64,000 nucleotides of DNA, taken from positions 37,621,797-37,685,796 of the forward strand of contig CM039184.1 of the NCBI GenBank assembly GCA_008360975.2. The letters run 5' to 3'. How positions within the stretch are numbered: position 1 is the stretch's first letter; each line of letters begins with the position of its first letter. This DNA comes from Lichenostomus cassidix. Lineage: Eukaryota; Chordata; Aves; Passeriformes; Meliphagidae. Shown in pieces: positions 34,060 through 47,330 of the stretch. Under the pieces are notes generated by a model. That model made no database searches. It was not told the origin of the DNA and saw only the letters and a program-made list of their open reading frames with translations. Position numbers and translations under genes: made by a program.

Positions 34060-37000
34060 AAGTATTCATCCTAGAACTGCCTGATACAAAATCAGGATTC
34101 AACTTCTATGAAAGGTCAGTCTATCTAAAGACAGAAAACTGAAGAATGCAAAAGTATGTAATAGAAGCAACTGGAAAAGCTAAATGTTTCTCAGAAAGCT
34201 ACTCTAGAAAGTGAAATACTTAATCCTTAATTGATTGAGGTCTGTCTTAAAGTCTGTTTTGCTGCTTGTAGGTAAAACCAGACTTGCTGAGCAGATGGAA
34301 TACTAATCATCATGTACCAGTAACAGTTCCACTTTCTCTCTATGCCCTCTGATTTTTTCACCTTTCTTGCACCTCATCTTCCCACCCACCACCATCCAAA
34401 TTCAGGAAATAGGAAGGAAAGGTGGAATTTAAATATGATTATAGATTCTGATCAGAACACTATTTACTCAAAAAGACATATCAAATACTCTCACCCACTC
34501 AAAATGTCAGCAAGTGATGAATAAATACATTTTTATTCTGGTTTAAGGTCTTGAAAATCTTTTGTGATTAAGACTTCTAACAAAACAGAGAAGAAAAGTT
34601 CCTTGTAAGCATCTTTCTATCAGCAAAGATGGGATTCTTTTCATACTTGAACAAATAACTTTAAACTCGTAAATACAGCTATATCTATTTAGTCAATGTT
34701 TACAGGATTAGAGATGGTTAGTGTGAGGTTTCAAGGGGGATGGTGGGGGCAAATGAAAGTTTGGCAGTAATGAAACCCCTTCATGTTGTCTAGATGCAAT
34801 GTGGTTAATAAAATATTTAGTCCTGCTAGGATTTTTTTTTTAAACTCTGAAGTCTGAATTACTTTTGGCAGGTTTGTTTTTAAACTGTTTTTTCTTCAAT
34901 GTATTGCCTGTAATTTTGATAGATTTCTTAATGGCTGGGTTTTTCCCTATTAATTGTACACAAAGGAACTTTGCTTAGTATTCATTTTAATCTAAATAAG
35001 TACAAGATAACATCACTAATAAATATAATCTTGTCTCTATAGAACTTCTTAAAAATATATGCTATATAGTCTCGGAAGCTTTGTTCTTCTGCCGTTGGGA
35101 GTAAAATGGGAAGTTCAGCCAGCAGGGCTTCCTTTCTCAGAGGACATAGCAGGCATTGATAATGTACTGTAAGCTGTAATTCTGTAGTGACATCAGTCTG
35201 CAGACTGACAGCAATCTCCTGGGTACAAGTGCCTAGGTTGCAATGCTTTCTCAGTGAAGTGACTGATATCTTTAGAAGGTGTGTTTTATTTTAGAGGACA
35301 TTTTATTTTTCTTTAAAGATGAAAGCGATTTTGTCTTTTCTAATGCATAGTTATGACTGTATTATAACATTGAATAAAATTAGTACTCTAAGAGATTTAT
35401 TGTTTGAACTTAGATACGTTCATCTTGATTTCCGTGTAATTGCTACACCATTAAATTGGTTTTTTGCAAATAGAATAAGCTGCCTATTTTCTATTAATAT
35501 GAATTGAGACCAAAGTCATAAAGTTTTGAGTTAAAATAGTCTCTCTTTTTGGGGATTTTTTTAATGTGCTTAAACTATCCTGTAGGCAGGCTTTATTAAG
35601 AATTGAAAGACAAGTGTGAATATCAGTTAATGTTTCATTATTATCTTAATTTTTCTCTAAATCTAAGGGGTCTTGTAGGTGGGAAAGACAAGGAAACATT
35701 GCTTTAGCTGCACATACTATTGTTTGCTATAATACACATCTCTTAATAACTATGTAATATGTATCATAAATACTTTCATAAATAATTTTATTTGCAACTT
35801 AAAAAATTCCAGTGACTGACACATCATTGGACACATATAAACTATGTAATCAAATCTAAGTGTCTGAGAACCCAATGCACTTGTTTGATTTTTTTTTACT
35901 GTAGCTGAGAAAAAGCAAAAAATAATTCAGATTTACGTATATTTTCCAAGTATTTTTTTGAACTTAAATATCATAGTCCATTTTACCTCATGGCTAAATG
36001 AGCAGTAGCATCCCCTGTCTACAAAATGCTTGTTTTCAGGGGTAGAAACATGGCAACCCTTAGATTTAACTTCTTGATTTTTCTTAAATTATATTCTTTT
36101 TTATTAGGCACATAATTTCTCATCACGTTTGTTTTGTAATGTGACAGCACAGCTAGTGATTCTGTATTAGTGGCATCAAGCTTTATATCAGGGCTTTAGC
36201 AGTTAGGCTTTATTTTCAGTAATTATCTGTTAAGGTGTTTTAGAAAACTTTTCTCTTTCAAAAGAAAATGTCTACATATTCTTTTTGCTTAAAAATCTTT
36301 CTTTTCATTTATCTACCCTCTGTGAAGCAAAAGCACTTGAAAAAGGAGACCTTCTGGAATGCATTAGTCTCAGTTCTCTATATCCTTTCTCAAAAATATT
36401 TTGACATTCAGCAATCAAGATAGAGACTAAGCTCTTATGTATCCTACTGATATTTTCACCTCCACAGAAGAGAAGAGCCTGTGTCAGACCTATGCATCCT
36501 CCTGGCTTTTTGGTGTTTCTATTAGGGGTTTTGTTGTTTTTGGGTGGAGTTGGTTTTTTTTTTCTTTTTTTAAACTAATATGAAGAGAAAATGCGTTCTA
36601 GCTTTTCAAAGCTTGGTCATAAAATAATATTTATAATATTGACTGTTAACTTCTGGATGGCAACTGCTCAAAAAAAAAAGGAGCAGCAAAGCATAAGAAG
36701 ATGAAGAGAATAAATGAAACATTTATTGAATAAGGATTCATTAGAAGAAATCAGAATGTGGTCTAGTAAGTAGTGGTTGCAGTGTAAACAGCTAGGATTT
36801 AATATAGTAAAATCTGAGCATGAGAAGTCTATTTTCTGATATTTAAAACATTTGTTCTACTGTTTTAGAACCAGATAGTCACTGAGTGTTATTTTTTCTT
36901 TTCGCTACCCTGGAAATGAAGAATTTTTCGTTACAGCTATATTAAGCTTCTCTGTTGCTTTGTATGTGAAAGTCCTAAATAGAGCTTATAGGGCTACCAG

Positions 37001-40000
37001 TCTGCTCTCTATGTAAAATATTTAATCTCATTTTCAGCTAGAAATATTCCTAAAACCAGAGAAGAAATCAAAAGATCTCTTACTCTAGGTTTAATGTCTT
37101 ACCCCTTATTGCCCTAAAAGCTGATTTTTTCTTGACCCACAGCTAAAAAGCAACGTGTACTATTTCCTCAACAAGAAGAAAGCAGTAGAGTCTTAATTTA
37201 AAGATGAAAGCATGGGATGAAATAGTATGTTCAAGACATTTAAATTGACTAAAGTTTATCAGTGGCCAACTTATTTTTAGTTGCTTATTCTAAAATAAAT
37301 GTATGTATTTTTTATTCTTGTCACTTTGCTGCTATGCTATAAGAATAGAAGTTCCTACTTAGGATTCTGATCTTTAAGTTGATTGATGGTAGCTTCTTTG
37401 ACTGATCTTCAGTATGTCACTTAAAATTGTCATTTCGATTAAAATGCTATTCTTCCCCTTGTAATTGTGAAGAAAACATTAAAACCAGTTTGAAGTTGTG
37501 ACTGGGCTTCTTTTCAGATGTGTGCAGTTACACTTTTGGAGTTAACTAGAATTTCTGTAGAGGTAAGAGCCAAGTACATAGTCCTGGAAGCTGTAACAGT
37601 GTGTATCGACAGTGGTCAGAATTATCTGCATTTTCTTTCCCAATCAAGTGGCCCTCTGTTTTGTTTTGTAATTCTAGGAGATTAATTAAAAGCAAAAGTT
37701 TCAGTAGTGTCGGAATTGTGACAAGTAAGGGGAAAGGTGCTCACTGGCCTTTCTGAGCAATGGTATTTGTAATAAATTATTTCTATAATCTAGACCTGTG
37801 AACTAGCAAGTAACTTCCCTTTTCCTCTTAGGTATTTAAAAGGATGTTGGATATTTTTTTCTTCCATTTAAAAGATTTGTGTCTCTAGGTATCCATGTGG
37901 ATCTATAGCCAACCTCCAGATAAATACACCGCCAAAGCTGTATTCCATATTCTTACATTTTCAGAGATGCAGAGGTCCTTCATCTGCTTCAGTTTTCACT
38001 TATTTCACTGGCCTGAATCATTTGTCTCTGAAAGTTTATACAGACAATGTCAGCATTAGTAATTTACAGGAGATTTGCGCTGCAGCATAATAAATATATG
38101 AAAATGCAATCACCATCCTTTAATTCTTGAACATGGTGGGGTTTATTTTTTCAGTTACTCTTTTCAGAAGTCTGTTTTTGCTCTCAGTATATTTAACATA
38201 TTTTTCAAAGGTAGGGGGAAAAACTGGAACAATGCCCAACTAGTCGAAAATAAAAATCAAAGTTATTACTGGATTGCAGTCATACACTTCAAGATTTTTT
38301 GAAGGAAGAAGGAGTGCCATCCAAAGCAGAGTCGAAAGCTTAACATTTTTAATGGTAGAAAGCTGTGAAACAGAAAGCTGTATCAGAGAAGATACAGGAA
38401 ATGTTCATAAAAGGTAGGGAAGTTATCTGTAAAGTTTATGGGGATCATGTTTCTTAGTTTAGAAACCGGTACATTTGCTTGTTTCCACATGGTAAGGTGT
38501 GTGGAACACAGAGGCAACTTTCAGGGCGTTAAGCGCAGTTTTATAATGTCTAAAAGGACTGTCATCCCTGGGAAAATAAGATTTTTCTTCATGCAGGTAA
38601 AGGAGAGATCAGTTAAAATTCATTGTATCATTCCTTGAAAGAGTCATCTGTCAAAGCAAATATGCACTGCTTGGTGTGTAACTTGACAGTAATTAGGATG
38701 ATAAAGTGAAAAAATAAAGTAAAAATGTCTTTGCATTCTGCCAGTGATTATTAAATCATGTTACATTTTTGAGTTTAAAGTATTTGTTTGTTTACAGATG
38801 TATAATACAAACCATAAAATTCAAGTAATTATATCAGCATCTTGGAAATGACTGTAGTTTTTCAAGCCCACTCACAGGGGCTCTGAGGTGGTTGGCTGGG
38901 AAAGTGGTTTAGGCCCAAAGCTGTATAGCTACACAAGTTGGAGTTGTGCCCAGTGTGAGGAGAACTTTGCATGAGAAAATGGAACAATTTCTGTTAACCT
39001 GTGGGAATTCAAATGGAACGGGCAGCCTCGAAGGCTGGAGTAATGAACCAATGCAAGGCGTGTCTTACTTTATCAATATATGGAAATGCAGGTTACTTAA
39101 GAAAATGAATTTTATTAGTTGCACTAGAGAACTCGGTGGGAACATTGAAGGGATAAGCATAATCAAGTGGAAAACAATACTGAACAGATTATAGAGTTTT
39201 AGATTTGAAAGAGGACTAAATTCCAGCAACAGTCTGTCAGTATATATGAAGTAACCTAATAGTGAAGACATATGAAGACTGAGTAGTGGACTTCCTAAAG
39301 ATTTCATAATAATTAGATAACTGAAGATGGTGAATAGAATATTTTCAATAAAGTGCATGGGAAAGAAGTCAAATCAGAAGTAGTGGTGGCCCAGAATAAA
39401 GAAGTTCTCTCTATAGTAATTGTAAAACTTTAATAATTTTATCTGGGACAGATAGATGGATTATTAATATGGCAGCTAACTAGGGTTATGATTGCTTTTA
39501 TTTTTTTAAAAAGAGGATTTAAACTTTATGTGAAAGGTGAGAAGAATAAAAGTGAGAGCTAATTAAGGAAGACAAGGCTTGTCACCCAAATGACTGTGAC
39601 ATTGTGTTTCTAATTTTGACTGGGATCTTTGAAATGAAATATGTCTCATGTCAGCATGAGCAGTCACTATCTGAAGAATGTTAATGGCAGGAGTACTCTC
39701 AGCAAACATCCTCATGGAGACTTTTTAAGCTAAGTGATATGATACAGAGGTATCTTTTGAGTACCAGTGAGAACTTACAGAAAATTCAAACAAATGCTTT
39801 ACTGTTATTATTGAATATTTGCCAGGAGTTAGCACTAATGGAGGAAACCTGATATTCACCAGTTAATTTTCCTGTCAAAGAAAGTTACACTGTAGCACCT
39901 CATCTTCAAAATGGACAACTCTCTGGAGCATTGTCTGTTTAGACTTCTGGAAAATATGTAAATAGAGTGTAAGTGTGACTGAAGCTCAAGACACTTCCTT

Positions 40001-42270
40001 TAGAAGTCGGTATTAGATTTTTTTTTCCTGATTTTTGGATTCTGGACTTGGAAGCATGAGGTAAATTCCAGATGCCTGGAATGATAATTGTGAATGAATC
40101 TCAAATTTTCACATATTTGAAAGGCTGATCTTGAATAGGGAATGGTTTCCTGAGACTTGAAATGAGACTATTTCTGCTGGAGTCTAGAAACCAGTTTTAT
40201 TATTTGTTGCTTCTATTATGTGTTTATAAATTTAAGGTATTATCTTTGCAGAGTTGATGTATTAGAAGTATACGAATATAGGTTACATAGTCTATTTTCA
40301 TTAGTACTTGTCCTCTTATTTTAATTAATATATGATATTACACAAAGAGAAAAGGTTTACTATAAAAAAATATAAGCAGCCTGAAATGCTCAAATTGAGC
40401 TGAAAGATTTTTTATTAAATGCTTGAGGGAATATTCATTTTCTCTGCATGCTTCTGTAAAGCTCCATTTTTCACTGGCAGTTACATAGAAACAAAAAGGC
40501 CCTTTTAGCCAGTATCTGTACCTTCTCTCCTGGATCTTTTGGCTTTGGCAAGTAAAAAGATTCAGCTAAGCCAGGGAGTCTGTAACACCGGGGCCAATGA
40601 AACCTGAAGAATTGGAGATAATGAATCAATAAATATACCAAGTAACAAAACTGTTACCGTGCCAGGATTTTCACTGCTGTGTGCTTTCTCCTTGGCAAGT
40701 GGCCATTGTCATACTGGGTCCAGGCCTGTTACTTTTATTATTCCCTATCATGTATCTCTAGAGGAATTAATGTGACATCCCAATACTGGATAAATAATGA
40801 GACCTGTATTAATTAGTTATGAACCTTTGTAATAAAGCTTCAGTGTGTATCAGTTAACATTTTATGATTTTTTTCTTAGAATATAAAGATATTTTCTCAC
40901 TGTGGCATTTTACAGATATGGCATAATCTAACCCACTCAGCATAGAATCAAATATGTAATGGTGTTTACAACGTTAGAACTAAGTTACCAATTTCAGTAG
41001 CACATCATGCACTGACACACTTGCACTCAACTTCAAAAAAAAGGAATAGACATGTACTGGTTCAGTCTGTATCACATAGGCCTCATCCCCTGATTTTCAT
41101 ATCTAAAATAGCTATTTTCAGGGCATATCTAATACAGCTGCAAGGGCATAGAAATTAATATATGGGAATAACCAATTTTTCCTCATTTGCTGACTTTATA
41201 AGTGAATGTCAGTCATTATACTAGTCTGGGCCAGATACTTCTACAATTCCTTCCAGAGGAGAACCAGTAGAATTTAAGTAAAGATTGTGATGGAGGAAAG
41301 GTGAGTAAGCTTTGGTCTTACCACATTCTGAAATACAAAAGGGAAGTCTGGCTGCGCTACATTTCTGTCCAGCAGATTAATTATTCACTATTATATGCTG
41401 GTTACATTTTGTGACTCATATTTGGTCTTTCTCTCTCCCTGTCCTCCTTTCCCACTATGCCTAAGAACTGGTGAAAATGGAAAATTATGTTATTTTTGAG
41501 CATATTTATATACTCAAAACCCAAACCAAACCAAAACCGTCAGTGTGATACATTCTGACACAGTAGGATGGAGTGTGATTTTTAAAACAGCACCTCTGAA
41601 TAGTTTAAAACTATATATTCTTCAAGAATGATATTTCTTGAAGGGGTAGAGACTTGAATTTTTTCTTAAGCAAGTTATGAGGATTGAGTCAGGTGATATT
41701 TTATAGTGTACAAGTAACAATATTTTCCCATGTAATTTAAGTTGGGATTATTTGGAAGGGAGAGGAAGGAGGGAGGAGAGAAATTTTTAAAAGACTGATG
41801 AATGTTTTGTCACTTGCTGACATGTTTAAGAACTCTAAAGCTTACTGTTTCTGTAGATTGATTGTCTTTTTAAACATTCTGGATCTTTAAATTCTTTAGG
41901 TCTGAGAAGATGACTCCAGTTGCAGATACTGTTATGTCAGCCACAGAGCAATGTAGTGACAATTATTGACTGTGTAGTAGTGATCTAAATTTAAGGTAAT
42001 TTACTCCTTTCACAGATGAAATTTGAAATGTATTTCAGGCATGACACTTACTGTTCTTAGTACACAACTTTGGTACACTTACGTAGCAAAGTATGCGTTC
42101 ACCACTATATAAGGTCACCATGGACTGATCAAAAAAAAAAAAAATCAGGGAGTTTCTGGAAGCCATTGGGTTCCCTTAAAGTTCAAAAATATTTAAAATT
42201 AGTATTTCATATTAGTGTTAAGGCAATAAAGTAGTTTAGTGAAGCACTTGCTGGACTATATTTAAGAATC
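34060..42270. other. AT-rich region, no further exon identified
   Basis: I searched both strands for exons that would extend the minus-strand gene or the CpG-island transcript. A few tiny splice-bounded open segments exist (for example near 35.99 kb and 37.1 kb on the minus strand), but none stands out from chance. No dispersed repeat is recognised. Confidence 0.45.
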
Positions 42271-42272
42271 TG

Positions 42273-42601
42273 CAGCATCTTGCAGTTGGCCTGCTAGAAC
42301 CTCATGAGGCTGCCATGGGACCACTTCTCAAGCTTTTCCAGATCCATTTGGATGTTATCCCATTGTTCAGGCCTGTCAGCTGCACCACAGTGTGATGTTG
42401 TCTGCAAACATGCTGCTGGCACGCTCAATCCCACGGAATGAATGATTGATTCAATTCACATTGATGAAGACATCAGGCAGTACCGGTACCAGTACAGAGC
42501 CCTGAGGGACACAACTCATTACTGATCTTCATCTGGACATTGAGCCATTTACCATTACCTTCGGGATGGAACCCTCCAGCCAGTTTCTTATCCGCCAAGT
42601 A
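42273..42601 (-). mobile_element. Older CR1 LINE, left part (ORF2 reverse transcriptase), interrupted
   Basis: Reverse-strand translation gives diverged CR1 reverse transcriptase text. RNWLEG and KVMVNGS are followed by the remains of the S-VPQGS motif and of the FADD region, and then by the LEKWSHGSLMRF segment. The fragment stops at GCCAAGT, exactly where a second CR1 tail begins. The missing upstream continuation reappears at about 42954-43095. Many substitutions and stops show that it is old. Confidence 0.88.
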
Positions 42602-42953
42602 GAATCATAGACTGGTTTGGGGTGGAAGGGACCTTAAAGAGCATCTAGTTCCAAGCCCTGGGGCATGGGCAGGGACACCTTTCACAAGACCAGGTTGCTC
42701 AGAATCCCATCCAGCCTGGACTTTAACATTTCCAAGGATGGGGCACCCACAACTTCTCTGGGAACCTGTCCCTACGTCTTACCACTGTCAAAGTAAAGAA
42801 TTTCTTCCTAGTATCTAACCTAAACCTACCCTCTTTCAGTTTAAAGCCTTCTTCAATCACTGTGTGCATGTGTAAGAAGTCCCTCTCGCTCTCTCATAGG
42901 CTCCTTTTAGATAGTAAAAGGCCTCATCGAGGTCATCCTGGAGACGGAACAAC
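42602..42953 (-). mobile_element. Younger CR1 LINE 3' end inserted into the older CR1
   Basis: It begins with AGAATCATAGACTGG, the reverse complement of a CR1 3' tail. It continues with GGGGTGGAAGGGACCTTAAA, the CCCAGGG-type region and the TTCTTCCTAGTATCTAACCT segment, and ends in the last part of ORF2. It splits a second, more diverged CR1 in the same orientation. The flanking ORF2 text reads straight across if this piece is removed (DGWT before, RIRNWL after), so little or no target sequence was lost. Confidence 0.88.
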
Positions 42954-43095
42954 GTCCATCCATCAAATACACATTTCTCCAATTTACTGAGAGGGCTGTT
43001 GTGGGAGGCCATGTCAAATACCTCACAGAATTCTGTGTAGAGGACATCTTTAGCTCTTGCTTTGTCCACAGCTTGCATTACTCTCATTCCAATAA
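42954..43095 (-). mobile_element. Older CR1 LINE, right part (ORF2 reverse transcriptase)
   Basis: The minus strand reads VDKARAKDVLYTEFCEVFDM and then ASHNSPLSKLEK before DGWT. This is the reverse transcriptase palm segment that in CR1 normally reads like DVIYLDFSKAFDTVSHN. One catalytic aspartate of that motif has become glutamate here. It is the upstream half of the element split by the younger CR1. Confidence 0.88.
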
Positions 43096-46000
43096 GCATT
43101 CAACAAATCTCATGATAAGCATTACACGTGTAGGATAAAACAAAGGGAGGGGGCAGGAAGCTATGTAGTTGTCCGTACTTAATATTTGGAGGAAAATTCG
43201 ACTTGCCTGAAAATATGTTTACAGAGGATTGAAAACTTTCTGATCTTTTTATTTTAGAAGGGGGGATGATCCCAGAGGCTTTGTAATTGCACTGAAACCT
43301 TCCTGACTTTTGCATGTTAAGGTTTTATAATAGCTAAACATAACAGTGAAGACGGAACAGAGATAGTGGAAATGAGGCAGGGGGCACACACTGTGGTAGA
43401 GGATGAAACAAAAAGATCTTCCTTCACGTGATTGATGTTACTGCAATAGGTAGGGTGTTGGTACAGTTCTGTAAAACTGATAACTGTATCAAGCTGCAGG
43501 TTCCAAACCCATTAATCAGCAAACTTCATCTCTATTCCTGTGCAATAAAATCTATAGGAGAGAGGGTCACGTAAGAGTCAGATTCTGACCTTAACCTTAT
43601 TAAAGATATTAATGTGGCAAAAGATAATAGCTGCTATACAAGCTAAATTTCATACATCTCAGAAATCTAGCAGAAATTTCACGCTGTTAGGAAATCCAGT
43701 ACTCAGTGGCAAAAATACACTTCTTATTGTTGTTCAAAACCAAAGAAAAAATCCAGCAGAATTGAGGTTTACCAGTGTGATCTTGAACTCTACCAAGACA
43801 TCAATCTATAGCAAAACTGCCACTTTAGGTAATACAAAATTAAGTGAAAAGCCCCACAATACTCATTCTGCTGTCTATGGAGGAGACTTAATGCACCCAA
43901 AACACATCTCTATAAAATACATCTCTATTTATCTTTAGCCTGTACAGAATAAAAGCAACATAGAAATGATGTATTGTCAAATTATATGCTGCTAAATTTC
44001 ATAACTATTATGTTGTGTACTGTGTACAATCTTTCACTTCTATACATTTAGCATCATCTAAAGTTATTTATTTCTGTATAATTTGACTGGTGATAATCCT
44101 TAGGGCAAGCTATGTCTAACTAATGACATGTACAGTGCAGTCTTAAAAGGAGGTATGAATGTGTTGGTATTCTTGAACCACAGTGAGTTATATCCTGTGA
44201 TCAGACTCTTAGGAATGTGGTGAGGGAGTTGACCCAACGTAAAAGTAGTTCAGGCTTTTTAATACAGTCTGCATTAAGTTGCTTGAGCAAGTCTTCCCAT
44301 GTACATTTAAAAGCACATTATGTTTTCTGATATTAAATAATTCCCATGTTATAATATAAATATCCTAGTTCTTCATATTTCTGGTTTTCATAGATCTGAA
44401 TCTGGACTGAATTTTTTAAGTAAACAAAACTTTTAGAGAACTTAACATCTTTGGAAAAGCGTAATACACTACAGAGAAAATGCAAGCCTGTGTTTTGAGG
44501 TTTTATTTTTTGGAGTGGTGGTGGTGGTGGTGAAGAGTTGTTTTACTTTGAGTACTAGCATGTAGGTTTTAGACCACTGCTGTATACCTATGTTGAATGT
44601 GTTTTTTGCTTACAAATATTATAAGCCAAACAGAAGTCAGAAGAGTTCATATGAATTAATAATTGAAGAGTACATAAGAAACCTCCATCATCTAAGACCT
44701 TTGAGAAAATGAATAAATATCAATGGAAAGACTACTGTTGATTCCGTTATGTCTTTGTTATTTGGAATAAATAGTTTTCAAAAGAATATTGTTTGGTAAA
44801 CAGTTGCTGTGGCTTTGTGTGTCATAATATAATTCCAGGATATTGTGCTAACAGTTTACATACAGTAATTATCTCCCCAGATTTTGTTTAATACTTAGGA
44901 GAATTTGTATTTATATCTTCTTTATTTTCTTTTCAGTATTTCTATAGGTTGCTAGCTCACCTTCAGTAAAACACGCTGGTATGGATTCAGCCTAAATGTT
45001 TTGTCAAACAGATGGACATTAATGTGAGAGCAAACAGCTGCATTTTGCATTTTTCTGACATTTTGGTTCCATCAAATACAAGCTTGATTAAGTGTTGATT
45101 TTAATACACAACTACATTAAAGTTTATTCCCTGTAGACCTAGTTTATCCAATGTATAGGATACATAAATTCCCACATACTGTAATACATTACCTGAAACT
45201 TGATGTTGCAATATACTGTCTATATACCATGTTGAAAAAAGCTCGCCCAAACCTATATAATATGACTATCATTTATTGACAAAATTGCAAGTTTATTAAT
45301 TTCATTTCAGTTGTAGTTGTCGAAACATTGCAAATAATGAGGCAGGGAAATAATTAGTGGGAAAAGAAGTATTTTGGACAGAATATGTAAAACTCCATAA
45401 TGATTTTTGGGCCTAGGGGAGAGATGAGGAGTCCAGGAAAGTACATCAGTGTAAAACGAAAAACTGTTAGGGCATGAAAAGCAATTAGGAACTTGGATAC
45501 AAATGTTGAAGCCCGGGGAAGAACATTTGTCTTTCATGGTGGATTAAAACGGCTTCAGCCATTCACATACTTCCATGTTGTTTTTGTGAATGTGGGAACT
45601 GATTGCATGACACAAACAAAATATACTGTGATACTGAAATACTTAGAGTTGTTAGAAATAATGACAATACACACTGTAATATAAAATGTGAGGTTTCTTA
45701 TAGTTGTTTTTGAGTGTCTTCTATTTTTTTTTCTCCTGTATCTAAATTACATGAGTATACTCTCCTTTGCTACATTTGATCTGCACGTCAACCAATACTT
45801 CCTTTTATGTTTTTAGAAAATATCACTAATCATGAATTAAAATTAAATGTGTATTGTCAGCTTGCTTGTTGGGATTTTTTTGTTGTTTTGGTGGTTTTTT
45901 GTGGGTTTGGGGTTTTTTTGGTTTTCATTTTTGGAGGTTTTTTTGATTACTTGTGAAGTGCTTTATAAATTTCAGTGTGTATATTGTGGGCATCTGTGCC

Positions 46001-46980
46001 TGCCAATTGGCATGCTTTGTAGAGTTTATTCAGCTGTTTAAAACAACTATAAATTTATATTTTAAATGAATGAAATCTGCTTAAAGTTGTGTCCTACATT
46101 TGAAAAGAAGGCATAGAATGATAAGAAATAAATATCATTAAGTGCTTTGAATTATATGCTTTAAATTGTATTCTTAAATACACCATCTTTCTCTGAGGAA
46201 CTGTCTGAACAAACAAAACAGTTTTCAAAAGACATTTCCTGGTTCATTGGTCAGTGACCATAACAGTACAGTTGAAAGGATTCAAGTAAGGGTTTTGCTG
46301 TATTTCGGAGTCTCATGACCAAGAGTCTAGAAAAAATTGCTACCAATAAAAAATTATAGAATTTTAAACTAATTTGCTGTGCAGAACTCCTACAGTCTGC
46401 TTCCTGAAAATCTGGTCTGTGTTATTTCAGCTTGAAACACCAAAATCAATAATCAGTTTTAGAAACAAACATCATGCTTAAAATTAAGAAAAAGCCCTGA
46501 AGACTGCAAGGTTCATAATACAGTTTGGGTGTAGGCAGAATTTTTTATTGAATTATATCTTGATTAATTTAGTAATGCTTCTGAAATTTGGAATAAAATA
46601 TATAGTCTAAATCAATATTGATAAAATGTGTAAAAGTAGAAATAAATTCTTAATTTATTACAGCATTTTGAATGCAGCTGTGTCTAAGCATAGCTGAAGT
46701 TATTTACTAGAAGCACTACTAGTTTCAAGTTATTTTTAAAAAAGGAAGTATTTAATATTTTTAGGACCCTAATGAAACTACAGACTGAATGAGGTAATGT
46801 GATGGCTTCTTCTATTTTGTTGTGTAATTATAGGTTCTTTCACTAAAGCGTGCTAATAGACATTAAATTGAGAAGAGTGCGTTTGGTATTTGGTGATCCT
46901 TAGCTAAGCCACCGAGACTTCTGTTGCAATATTTTGCGATGATTTTATGATTTAAAGAAAATACTAAAAACAGGAAGCAT
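43096..46980. other. AT-rich region, no gene seen
   Basis: No exon or dispersed repeat could be supported. A short GTG trinucleotide repeat (about 44516-44532) is present. A 108-codon plus frame at 43612-43938 has chance-like composition. Confidence 0.5.
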
Positions 46981-46984
46981 TAGA

Positions 46985-47330
46985 AGTACTGTAGTATTGT
47001 TGGAGCTGTTGTCAGCACTCCAAGTTCTCCCCCAAGGTCTACACCATGCTGCCCACATGCCCTGAGGTCCTGGGCTAAACTGTGTCCAGCTCCAGCATGG
47101 GTACAGCTGCCCAGGAGCTGGCATAGCTGGGCTCGCTGTGAAACAGCTGTGCTGTACAGCAGAGCTGTGAGCTCAGACCCTTGGACTTTTCCTGAGCTGT
47201 GCTGTGGGACTGTACCTAGGCCTTTACTTTGCTTTCCTGATCCTAACATCACCTTGCTGACCTGATGTTAGGTGTGCCTCATCACTGTGGACTTGTCCAG
47301 TGATCACACGGCTATGATTTTTACCCTGAC
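46985..47330. repeat. GC-rich block of unknown origin with a perfect hairpin
   Basis: This block of about 340 bp is clearly GC-richer than its surroundings and has sharp edges, suggesting an inserted element fragment such as an LTR piece or an unknown repeat. Near its right side CCTAACATCA (47242-47251) and TGATGTTAGG (47263-47272) form a perfect 10-bp inverted repeat with an 11-base loop. No CR1 or LTR signature was recognised. Confidence 0.35.

Noticed and set aside
35988..36029. 42-nt minus-strand exon candidate (phase 0 at both ends) upstream of the unidentified gene
   Set aside because: The donor TGAG/GTAAAA is good, but the acceptor lacks a clear pyrimidine tract and the segment is too short to separate from chance.
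37070..37150. Minus-strand short exon candidate near GTAAGA donors
   Set aside because: Open for about 59 nt with a fair acceptor, but the phase does not match the next known exon and it is too short to trust.
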